A DNA stretch of 14,360 bases, taken from positions 1-14,360 of the forward strand of contig CALJZV010000210.1 in assembly GCA_937983475.1 (NCBI GenBank). The letters run 5' to 3'. The translations under genes were made by a program, and so were the position numbers. How positions within the stretch are numbered: position 1 is the stretch's first letter; every line of letters starts with the position of its first letter. The notes under the pieces are model-generated. The model was not told where the DNA came from, made no database searches, and saw only the letters and a program-made list of their open reading frames with translations. The DNA comes from an uncultured Verrucomicrobiales bacterium (lineage in GTDB: Bacteria; Verrucomicrobiota; Verrucomicrobiia; Limisphaerales; JACDHS01). Positions 8,501-14,285 of the stretch are shown piece after piece.

Positions 8501-9130
8501 GAATTGTTCGGTCTGGCCGGCCCCGACCGGGAGGCAGCGCTTTGCGACGCGGTGAACACGCTGCTGCAAGTGCCGCTGGACGCGGGCCACGGGCCCTTCA
8601 CGCTTGCGGAGATTGCGACGGCAAACCGCCTCTGCGAACTGGAATTTCATTTTCCCATCAGCCAAATCAGTCCCAGTCTTCTGAGAGACTTTTTTTCGCG
8701 TTTCGGCGAGACATTGCCCGAAACGCGTTTCTCCGAAACCTTGGGCCGGTTGCAATTCAGCCCCGCGCGCGGGTTTCTCAAGGGATTCATCGACCTGGTG
8801 TTCGAGCACAAGGGGCGGTTCTACATAGCGGATTGGAAATCCAATTGGATCGGCTCCAGTGCCGAGGCGTATCACGCGCAGGCGATCGAGGCGGAAATGG
8901 CGCGGCACCATTACCGGCTTCAATATCACCTCTACTGCATTGCGCTGCATCGGTTCCTGCACCAGCGCGTGCCCGGATATGATTGCGCCACGCAGTTTGG
9001 CGGCGTCTTTTACATTTTTCTCAGAGGCGTGGATCCTTCGCAGCCTGAACTGGGCATCTTTAGAGATCGGCCCGAACCGGAGGTGATTTTGGCCTTGGAG
9101 CAACTGTTGTGCGGAGGAGACGAGCCATGA
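5564..9130 (+). CDS. recB: Exodeoxyribonuclease V subunit beta (RecB)
   Basis: 3'-5' SF1A helicase and nuclease subunit of RecBCD, 1188 residues (E. coli 1180). Helicase motifs: Walker A EASAGTGKT with Lys31; motif Ia region TYTVPATAELRSRIR from 57; Walker B DEFQDTD at 382-388; GDPKQAIYAFRGAD from 412; MHKSKGLEY at 732-740; ALTRAK at 802-807. The C-terminal RecB-type nuclease keeps His957 in CIHALLEKL, Asp1077 in FIDLVF, and Asp1090 and Lys1092 in ADWKSN. These correspond to E. coli His956, Asp1067, Asp1080 and Lys1082, with the same 13-residue spacing between the aspartates. The QYHLY motif follows. All catalytic residues are present, so the enzyme should be active. It overlaps recC and recD by four bases each. 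Motif Ia reads TVPAT where TEAAT or TNKAA is usual. Confidence 0.96.
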   Translation: MSTPDRHLFDLGTTPLHKGVTLIEASAGTGKTFTIAGLVVRLIVEHDLRIQEILVATYTVPATAELRSRIRQFLERARLAFERGEAEEEFLRELLKWHGECRREITLRLERAVRSFDEAPVFSLHGFCHRMLNDKAFESGVLFDAELVPDPSSLLQEVTDDFWRLQYYNTSPLFPALALREGFKPALFRKLLETVTRHPEIKTIPSPPESFEKIKAGLESSFESMRQLWASDGPTIRRLFSGEGGRWAKGNMHQGKPEKMALLLEGVHEALTLPVVTPSMLEGFEKINTSSLRRATLAKAATPEHPFFDQCERFIELQSHYGLSLQQAFLAWSENELARRKIQKNILGFDDLQTRLRDALRAEGGGKLAASIRGRFKAALIDEFQDTDPVQYEIFTRIYAEQEGHWLFFIGDPKQAIYAFRGADVFTYLEAARQAQHEFTLGTNRRSESNLVGAVNHLFSLNPNPFVVEGIGFHPVKADGRQDKAPLKLNGQQVAPFQLWLCNEPEPLSKDEAGAWIVRAVAREIARLLDGQATIGESRLKPEDIAVLVATHRQAEQVQEALHRLRIPNVLHSHDSVFHSAEAAELLRVLEAVTEPANEFKLRAALATEVMGVSGESLEQIMNEEGAWDDRLMAFQEFHESWSRDGFIRMFRHSMLREKIRARLLRLPDGERRLTNLLHLGELIHAAVIERRLGMTGTIKWLSDRIADAASPSEEQELRLEQDDNAVQIVTMHKSKGLEYRVVFCPFSWQGSDLHRNEIVTFHNPEDGLRLTQNIAADKNHPHGALARIEKLAEKVRLLYVALTRAKNRCYLVWGRFDGSETSAVNCLLNPPATSEPNIFEALAAHNAQLAQDTFAACANQVASATTGLIEAAPLPEASAPEFRPADETRKPLAARMFTGRIVQDWRIASFSSLTHGVEIEAPDYDADGEAKSPASAQALTGIHAFPRGVQAGNCIHALLEKLDFQAPAQLPSLVRETLELFGLAGPDREAALCDAVNTLLQVPLDAGHGPFTLAEIATANRLCELEFHFPISQISPSLLRDFFSRFGETLPETRFSETLGRLQFSPARGFLKGFIDLVFEHKGRFYIADWKSNWIGSSAEAYHAQAIEAEMARHHYRLQYHLYCIALHRFLHQRVPGYDCATQFGGVFYIFLRGVDPSQPELGIFRDRPEPEVILALEQLLCGGDEP
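9113..9119 (+). promoter_or_regulatory. Ribosome binding site deciding the recD start
   Basis: GGAGGAG lies 7 nt before ATG 9127, which overlaps the recB stop as ATGA. This argues against the in-frame GTG at 9109, which would translate through the site and add an arginine-rich leader. Confidence 0.7.
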
Positions 9131-10965
9131 ACGCAGCCATTGATAGCGCCGCCGGGAACTTCAGCCCGCTGGACCGCCATTTCGCCCAGCTCATGTGCGA
9201 ACTGGCGGATGCGCCCTCGGAAGAATTGGCGCTGGCCGCGCGCCTGGTCAGTCACACTCGCGAGCACGGCCACATTTGCCTGCGGCTGGATGCGGTGTCC
9301 GGGCAGGAGAATGAGCTGTCGGATCTTCACATCTCACAAAAACCGCCGCTCCAATGGTGGATTCAGCAGTTAAAAGCCAGCGGTGTCGTGGGGGCTCCGG
9401 GCGAGTTCCTGCCGCTGATTCTGGACGACAATAACCGCCTTTACCTGAGACGCTACTGGGAATACGAGCAGCACCTGGTCCGAGCCATTCAACAGCGCGC
9501 GGGAATGTTGGCTGATGACGTGAATGCCGCTTCACTCGCCGAAGAGTTAAACCGATTTTTCCCGGAGACTTCCGGAGAAATAAACTGGCAGAAGCTTGCG
9601 GCATTCGCGGCGTTGACGCGCCGGTTTTGCGTCATCACGGGCGGCCCGGGCACGGGCAAGACGCGAACGCTGGTGTTCATTCTGGCGCTGCTGCTCGGCC
9701 AGGCAAGGGGGCGTTCGCTCCGCATCGCGCTGTGCGCGCCCACCGGCAAGGCAGCGGCTCGCCTGAAGGAATCCATCCACGCAGCGCGGGCGCAATTAAA
9801 CCTGCCCGCCGACGTGGATGCGCGAATGCCCGACGACGCCACCACGATTCACCGGTTGCTGGGCTCAATTCCGAATTCGCCCTATTTCCGGCATAACCGC
9901 GACAATCCGCTTGCGGTGGATGTGGTGATCGTGGACGAGAGTTCAATGGTGGACCTGGCACTGATGGCCAAATTATTCGAGGCCGTGCCGGAATCCGCGC
10001 GCATCGTCCTGGCGGGAGACAAAGACCAGCTTGCTTCGGTCGAGGCAGGCGCGGTGCTGGGCGACATTTGCAACAGCAGCGAAGCTTGGTCGCCGGGAAC
10101 AGCACTGCTCGCTGCCTACGGGAAGGCCACTGGCGAGAAAATAAACAGCCTGAATTCACTCCATGACACCGGACTGGCCAATCACATCGTCGCGCTCCAG
10201 AAAAACCACCGCTTCGGCGACGACAGCGGAATTTTCCAGATCAGCCGCAACGTCAACCGTGGCGACGCAAGCGGCGTGCTGGCACAGTTGCAAACGGGAC
10301 AATTCACGGATTTCTCAGCCAAGCCACTTCCGCGTCCTTCAGGCATGAGGAAGCGATTGACTCCAATGGTTTTGGAAAAATATACGGCTTATCTCCAGGC
10401 CGGTTCCGGCGGGCAAGCGCTGCAAGCCTTTGGACGATTCCGCATTCTGTGCGCCCTGCGCGGTGGGCCGTTCGGCGTGGAAACCGCCAATCGGCTGGTT
10501 GAGGAAATTCTTTGCGACGCGGGGCTGATCGAGCATCGGCGGCCTTGGTATGCCGGGCGGCCCATCATGATCACACGAAACGACCATGGCCTGCGCCTTT
10601 ATAACGGCGACATTGGCATTGTGCTGGCCAGCCCGGAGCACAACGGTGAACTGCGCGCCTGTTTCCCGTCTCCTGACGGACGCCTGCGCTGGATTTTGCT
10701 GCCGCGGCTGCCGTCGCACGAAACGGCCTTCGCCATGACGGTTCACAAAAGCCAGGGCTCGGAATTCCAGCAGGTGCTTCTGCTGCTGCCAGACCAGGAA
10801 TCGCCGGTGCTGACGCGCGAACTGGTTTACACGGGTCTGACGCGAGCCCGCGAAACAGTGGAAATGTGGTTTGACGAACGAGTTTTTGCGGCAGCCATCG
10901 GGCGAAGCATCGCCCGCAACTCCGGCCTGCGCGATGCGCTTTGGGGGACTTCTCGCGTTGCGTAG
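9127..10965 (+). CDS. recD: Exodeoxyribonuclease V subunit alpha (RecD)
   Basis: 5'-3' SF1B helicase subunit of RecBCD, 612 residues, close to the E. coli length (608). N-terminal domain about 1-150, ending in LYLRRYWEYEQHLVRAI. Walker A GGPGTGKT with Lys178; APTGKAAARLK from 204; TIHRLLG; Walker B VDESSMVD with Asp270 and Glu271; AGDKDQLASVEAGAVLGD; TVHKSQGSEF at 538-547; and GLTRAR at 570-575. All motifs needed for ATPase and helicase activity are present. It lacks the long N-terminal extension of RecD2, and with recC and recB adjacent it belongs to a true RecBCD complex. The order recC-recB-recD matches E. coli, but without ptrA between recC and recB. The next gene, ubiD, starts 29 nt downstream with no clear terminator between them. 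Confidence 0.95.
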   Translation: MNAAIDSAAGNFSPLDRHFAQLMCELADAPSEELALAARLVSHTREHGHICLRLDAVSGQENELSDLHISQKPPLQWWIQQLKASGVVGAPGEFLPLILDDNNRLYLRRYWEYEQHLVRAIQQRAGMLADDVNAASLAEELNRFFPETSGEINWQKLAAFAALTRRFCVITGGPGTGKTRTLVFILALLLGQARGRSLRIALCAPTGKAAARLKESIHAARAQLNLPADVDARMPDDATTIHRLLGSIPNSPYFRHNRDNPLAVDVVIVDESSMVDLALMAKLFEAVPESARIVLAGDKDQLASVEAGAVLGDICNSSEAWSPGTALLAAYGKATGEKINSLNSLHDTGLANHIVALQKNHRFGDDSGIFQISRNVNRGDASGVLAQLQTGQFTDFSAKPLPRPSGMRKRLTPMVLEKYTAYLQAGSGGQALQAFGRFRILCALRGGPFGVETANRLVEEILCDAGLIEHRRPWYAGRPIMITRNDHGLRLYNGDIGIVLASPEHNGELRACFPSPDGRLRWILLPRLPSHETAFAMTVHKSQGSEFQQVLLLLPDQESPVLTRELVYTGLTRARETVEMWFDERVFAAAIGRSIARNSGLRDALWGTSRVA

Positions 10966-10994
10966 AAGGCGCGGTTTGTTAGTCTGCGGGCCTT

Positions 10995-12557
10995 ATGGCG
11001 TTTGATTCCTTTGGTGATTTTGTCAAAGCCCTCGAAGCAGCGGGTGAGCTGAAACGCATTTCCCAGCCCGTTTCGACCGAGCTGGAAATCACCGAGATCG
11101 CCGACCGTGAAATGAAAAAACCCGGCGGCGGCAAGGCGTTGTTGTTCGAAAAGCCCACGGTGAATGGCGAAATTTCACCGTTTCCAGTGGCGATCAACAC
11201 GATGGGTTCCTGGAAACGGATGGCGATGAGCATGGGTGCGAACACGGTGGATGAAGTTGGCGCCGAACTCGGTGCGCTCATGAAAGCCAAACCGCCGACT
11301 TCACTGAAAGAAACCATCAAACTGCTTGGCACCGCAATGGACCTGCGCCACGCCAAACCGAAGGTGGTGAAAAGCGGTCCGTGCAAGGAGGTCATTCACA
11401 AGTTTGATGCCGCAGCGAGACGCACCGAACCGTGGCCGAAGGCGCCATCCGTTGAATCGTTAAATCGTTCAAACATTGCATCGGGTTCCGATTCAACGAT
11501 TCAACGAAGTAACGATGTAACGCTTCTCGATTTACCTATTTTGAAATGCTGGCCGCTGGACGGCGGCCGCTTCATCACCCTGCCCTGCGTCGTCACCAAG
11601 GATCCCGACACCGGCGAGCGCAACGTCGGCATGTATCGCATGCAGGTTTATGACGACCGCAACACGGGGATGCATTGGCAATTGCAGAAAGTTGCGGCAC
11701 GCCATGGACGCCGCTACTACGAACGCAGCGAACGCATGCCGGTTTCGGTTTTTCTCGGCGGCGATCCGATGTTTCCCTTCGCCGCCACCGCGCCGCTGCC
11801 GGATGGATTGGATGAATTTTTATTGGCCGGATATTTGCGGAAGAAGTCCATCGAACTGGTTAAATGTGAAACGAATGATTTGGAGGTTCCGGCGAATGCC
11901 GACTTCGTCATTGAAGGCTACGTTGACCCGACCGAACCGTTGCGCGACGAAGGCCCGTTCGGCGACCACACCGGCTACTACACCCTGCCCGAGCCGTATC
12001 CGGTGTTTCACATCACCGCCATTACACATCGCAAGAACGCCGTTTATCCGGCCACCATCGTCGGCATCCCGCCAATGGAAGATTTCTACATGGGCGGCGC
12101 GTCGGTGAAACTCTTCCTGCCCATCTTCAAGATGAACTTCCCCGAGATCGTGGACATCGCGCTGCCGGCGGAAGGCGTCTTCCACAACCTCGTCTTCGTG
12201 AGCATCAAGAAAACCTACCCGATGCAGGCCTACAAAATCATGCACGGCCTCTGGGGCATGGGGCAGATGATGTTCACCAAATACATCGTGGTGGTGGACG
12301 CCGACGTGAACGTCCACAACACCAGCGAAGTTCTATTTCATCTTTGCGCCAACACCGACCCGCAACGCGACAGCATCTTCACCAAGGGCCCGGCCGACGT
12401 GCTCGACCACGCCACCAGCGAAATCGCCATCGGCAGCAAACTAGGCATCGACGCGACGAAGAAATTGCCCGGCGAAGGCTTCAAACGCCCCTGGCCGCCG
12501 CTCATCAAGATGGATGAAAACGTGAAGGCCAAGGTGGAGAAGCTTTTCAAACCGTAG
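10995..12557 (+). CDS. ubiD: UbiD-family prFMN-dependent decarboxylase
   Basis: Prenylated-FMN-dependent (de)carboxylase, 520 residues, probably acting on a polyprenyl-hydroxybenzoate or related quinone precursor; the exact substrate is not shown. It requires UbiX for its cofactor, and no ubiX is visible here. GMYRMQVYDD carries Arg215, and EGPFGDHTGYY carries Glu319 and Asp324. Spacing 215 to 319 equals that of Fdc1 Arg173 to Glu277, so the catalytic R-E-(D/E) set is present. The N-terminus FGDFVKALEAAGELKRI is typical. Residues about 153-176 are a low-complexity insert (ESLNRSN...STIQRSND) encoded by 8-nt repeats, just before the conserved LLDLPILKCWPLDGGRF. The stop codon is the TAG of a GTAG that opens a REP-like repeat, and the 3' end of the gene recurs at 13268 and 14286. 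Confidence 0.92.
   Translation: MAFDSFGDFVKALEAAGELKRISQPVSTELEITEIADREMKKPGGGKALLFEKPTVNGEISPFPVAINTMGSWKRMAMSMGANTVDEVGAELGALMKAKPPTSLKETIKLLGTAMDLRHAKPKVVKSGPCKEVIHKFDAAARRTEPWPKAPSVESLNRSNIASGSDSTIQRSNDVTLLDLPILKCWPLDGGRFITLPCVVTKDPDTGERNVGMYRMQVYDDRNTGMHWQLQKVAARHGRRYYERSERMPVSVFLGGDPMFPFAATAPLPDGLDEFLLAGYLRKKSIELVKCETNDLEVPANADFVIEGYVDPTEPLRDEGPFGDHTGYYTLPEPYPVFHITAITHRKNAVYPATIVGIPPMEDFYMGGASVKLFLPIFKMNFPEIVDIALPAEGVFHNLVFVSIKKTYPMQAYKIMHGLWGMGQMMFTKYIVVVDADVNVHNTSEVLFHLCANTDPQRDSIFTKGPADVLDHATSEIAIGSKLGIDATKKLPGEGFKRPWPPLIKMDENVKAKVEKLFKP
11450..11522. repeat. Intragenic octamer-repeat palindrome inside ubiD
   Basis: Left arm: consecutive 8-nt units starting CGTTGAAT and CGTTAAAT (11450-11465), then two diverged ones. 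Right arm: four units of ATTCAACG type (11491-11522; the last two are AAGTAACG and ATGTAACG). The arms are inverted: 11450-11467 pairs with 11489-11506 at 17 of 18 positions, with a 21-nt loop. The insert stays in frame and contains no stop, adding about 24 polar residues to UbiD. This resembles protein-coding palindromic elements known from other bacteria, but the family is not identified. Confidence 0.75.
12387..12557 (+). repeat. ubiD 3'-end repeat, copy 1 (intact gene tail)
   Basis: The last 56 codons of ubiD (from GPADVLDHATSEIAIG to the stop) recur downstream. Copy 1 aligns without gaps to 13268-13435 at a constant offset of 881 bases, and to 14286-14360 at an offset of 1851. Homology between copies 1 and 2 ends at the K-L-F / K-F-L codons, after which copy 1 runs into a REP-like repeat. 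Confidence 0.9.
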
Positions 12558-12581
12558 GAGAAGACGTCAGGAGACTCTGAC
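12553..12581. repeat. REP-like repeat, left copy
   Basis: Begins C-GTAG (12554-12557), then 8 nt, then the hairpin GTCAG-GAGACT-CTGAC (12566-12581). Positions 12553-12580 match 13167-13194 at 27 of 28. GTAG next to an imperfect palindrome is the known target signature of RAYT transposases. The TAG of GTAG is the ubiD stop codon. Confidence 0.75.
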
Positions 12582-12592
12582 TTAAAACGGAA

Positions 12593-13171
12593 ATGGATCA
12601 AGAACGGGCTTATTATCTGCCGAGGCTTGCGCGCGTGTTTTACCAAGGCGACGCGGTTGTGCATTGGACGTTGAGCGTCTCCGATAAGAAAACCGGCTGG
12701 TTGAACAACTCTTTTCACCAAGGTTTCCGGGAACTGATGCTCCATGCAGCGGCGCGCGAAGGGTTGCTTTGTCCCACGTATTGCTTGATGCCAGACCACA
12801 TTCATCTCGTCTGGATGGGCCTACGGGCGGATACCGACCAGAAAAACGGTATGGCATTTCTCCGCACGCATCTGAAACCATTGCTGGCACCCTGCCGTTT
12901 TCAATCGCAAGCGCATGACCATGTCCTTCGCGATGAAGAACGGAAACGAAATGCCTTCGCAAAAATCTGTTTCTACATCCTTAACAACCCGGTCAAAGCG
13001 GGTCTGTTGACCGACCCAAAGGAATGGTCTTATCTCGGAGCAATCGTTCCGGGTTATCCAAAACTCAATCCGCTTGATGACGACTTCTGGCCGCTATTTT
13101 GGAAGCTCTATTCAGGAACGCGCCAAGCCAATGCCGGTAACCGGATCTTGCCACCAAGGACCAATTCGTAG
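12593..13171 (+). CDS. REP-associated tyrosine transposase (RAYT, Y1 HUH superfamily)
   Basis: 192-residue member of the IS200-like single-strand transposase fold. The HUH motif is His69-x-His71 in LMPDHIHLVWMG. The candidate catalytic tyrosine is Tyr128 in FYILNNPVKAGL, a signature of RAYT proteins, followed by the usual W-S-Y segment. RAYTs cut single-stranded DNA at GTAG beside REP hairpins and are thought to spread REPs while remaining single-copy themselves. The frame is intact and both catalytic motifs are present. The start ATG 12593 lies 12 nt after the left repeat; no good ribosome site is visible, so expression may be low or coupled to ubiD read-through. The stop TAG lies in the GTAG of the right repeat. 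Confidence 0.88.
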   Translation: MDQERAYYLPRLARVFYQGDAVVHWTLSVSDKKTGWLNNSFHQGFRELMLHAAAREGLLCPTYCLMPDHIHLVWMGLRADTDQKNGMAFLRTHLKPLLAPCRFQSQAHDHVLRDEERKRNAFAKICFYILNNPVKAGLLTDPKEWSYLGAIVPGYPKLNPLDDDFWPLFWKLYSGTRQANAGNRILPPRTNS

Positions 13172-13194
13172 GAGACGACGTCAGGAGACTCTGA
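13167..13194. repeat. REP-like repeat, right copy
   Basis: Same 28-bp sequence as 12553-12580 with one A/C difference. The hairpin stem is one pair shorter (TCAG/CTGA) because the last C is a T. GTAG at 13168-13171 provides the transposase stop codon. Confidence 0.75.
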
Positions 13195-13231
13195 TATTTG
13201 TTTTCCGTCACATGACGAACAGGGGAAATGT

Positions 13232-13435
13232 ATGAGTCTCGTTACCTCGTCTGCTACGAAATGGAGCGGGCCGGCCGATGTGCTCGACCACGCCACCAGC
13301 GAAATCGCCATCGGCAGCAAACTCGGCATCGACGCGACGAAGAAATTGCCGGGTGAAGGTTTCAAACGCCCCTGGCCGCCGCTCATCAAGATGAATGAAA
13401 GCGTGAAGGCGAAGGTGGAGAAATTTCTCGGTTAA
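13232..13435 (+). pseudogene. ubiD 3'-end fragment, copy 2, with a short foreign leader
   Basis: Codons from 13268 to TAA 13433-13435 encode the UbiD C-terminus (GPADVLDHATSEIAIG... to VEKFLG). By hand count it differs from copy 1 at 12 of 162 aligned bases, 8 of them synonymous. It lacks all catalytic parts of UbiD, so it is a gene fragment. It is preceded in frame by twelve unrelated codons from ATG 13232, with AGGGGA (13221-13226) 5 nt upstream, so a 67-residue tail peptide could be translated. Homology to ubiD starts sharply at the Gly codon at 13268. Confidence 0.8.
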
Positions 13436-13455
13436 AAACATCCACGACTTGATTC

Positions 13456-14094
13456 ATGAACCCGGAACGACTTCAGGATGCGCTTCGAGATATTCGCGAG
13501 GAAAAAGATCCTACGGTTAAACACCTGGAATTGGCCTCCCTTTGTTCTGCCCTGTTCGCGGAACGAGGAATCGACCTGGTAATCGTGGGCGGCTCGGCCA
13601 TAGAATTTTACACCGAAGGAGCTTACACCTCCGGTGATGTCGATCTTTGTGTGATGAATGCCAAGGAACCGCTTACCATTCGGATGCGCCAAGAAATCAT
13701 GGGGCAGATCGGAGCCAAAGGTGGTCCACGAAGTTGGGAAGTTTCAGGCGCTTTTGTTGATGTGCTCGGCCCCTTTGAGAATTCTGCCCGCACTCCGGTT
13801 CGTATAATTGCCGGGCCGTTTGGACCGGTGCATATTGCTCCCGTCGAGGAACTGATCGTTGAACGCGTGTTGGTTTCCAAATATCCACAATCCTATCCAC
13901 CAGCGCTGGACTGTGCTAAAAAGATTGTCGCCGCTGCTTTGCTGGACGAAGTTGAGGTCAACTGGAGCGAGGTCCTTCGGTTGGCGCAAAGCAATGCATA
14001 CGCAAACTGGCCGGAAGTGAACGGTCTGATCAATGAACAAGCCAAAACTCTCAAAGTCCGGAGTCCCTACGATTCCGATGAACGAGCCGATTAG
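13456..14094 (+). CDS. Nucleotidyltransferase-fold protein (possible DUF6036/AbiEii-like)
   Basis: 212-residue soluble protein. IVGGSAIEFYTEGAYTSGDV contains the Gly-Gly-Ser of the fold at 45-47, followed by Asp61-x-Asp63 (the metal-binding pair) and a third candidate acidic residue, Asp102, in FVDVLG. This order is the minimal polymerase-beta-type nucleotidyltransferase core. The C-terminal half is helical. Related small nucleotidyltransferases occur in toxin-antitoxin and abortive-infection loci, but no target is shown here. It starts 20 nt after the copy-2 ubiD tail; no clear ribosome site precedes ATG 13456. The downstream small ORF overlaps it by 17 nt from ATG 14078. The pair sits between two ubiD tail copies, as the transposase does, which suggests it arrived as cargo. 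The precise family is uncertain. Confidence 0.7.
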   Translation: MNPERLQDALRDIREEKDPTVKHLELASLCSALFAERGIDLVIVGGSAIEFYTEGAYTSGDVDLCVMNAKEPLTIRMRQEIMGQIGAKGGPRSWEVSGAFVDVLGPFENSARTPVRIIAGPFGPVHIAPVEELIVERVLVSKYPQSYPPALDCAKKIVAAALLDEVEVNWSEVLRLAQSNAYANWPEVNGLINEQAKTLKVRSPYDSDERAD

Positions 14095-14254
14095 CTGGGA
14101 AGACTGGCTGAAAGGCCGTCGCGCGCGCCGTGAAACGGGAATGCGTGTCGCTCCCGAGATCATTCGTCGTCCATCCAGCTCTAGCGATGCACGTCTGCGC
14201 AAACTCTACAAAGGCGAACGCGGTCTGCCGTTCAAAAAAACTGAAGAGCTGTGA
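14078..14254 (+). CDS. Small basic protein paired with the nucleotidyltransferase
   Basis: 58 residues from ATG 14078, overlapping the nucleotidyltransferase gene by 17 nt in another frame. The in-frame ATG 14033 would lengthen the overlap to 62 nt and is less likely. The sequence is arginine- and lysine-rich (WLKGRRARRETG, ARLRKLYKGERG) with no membrane segment. I do not recognise the family. The overlap suggests it is co-translated with the upstream gene and could be its partner. The ribosome site is weak (GGAG about 14 nt upstream). Confidence 0.45.
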   Translation: MNEPISWEDWLKGRRARRETGMRVAPEIIRRPSSSSDARLRKLYKGERGLPFKKTEEL

Positions 14255-14285
14255 CTCACTGTTTACGCCATCTCAAACCATTGAT

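Larger units (their letters stand above)
12553..13194 (+). mobile_element. REP-RAYT element (REPtron-like) inserted at the ubiD 3' end
   Basis: A Y1 HUH transposase gene is bracketed by two near-identical 28-bp GTAG-hairpin repeats in direct orientation. No DR/IR pair of a classical insertion sequence was seen. The element separates two copies of the ubiD tail. The outer limits are set by the repeats and are approximate; the right edge could extend to about 13217, where a small palindrome (CGTCA-CA-TGACG) lies. Confidence 0.6.
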
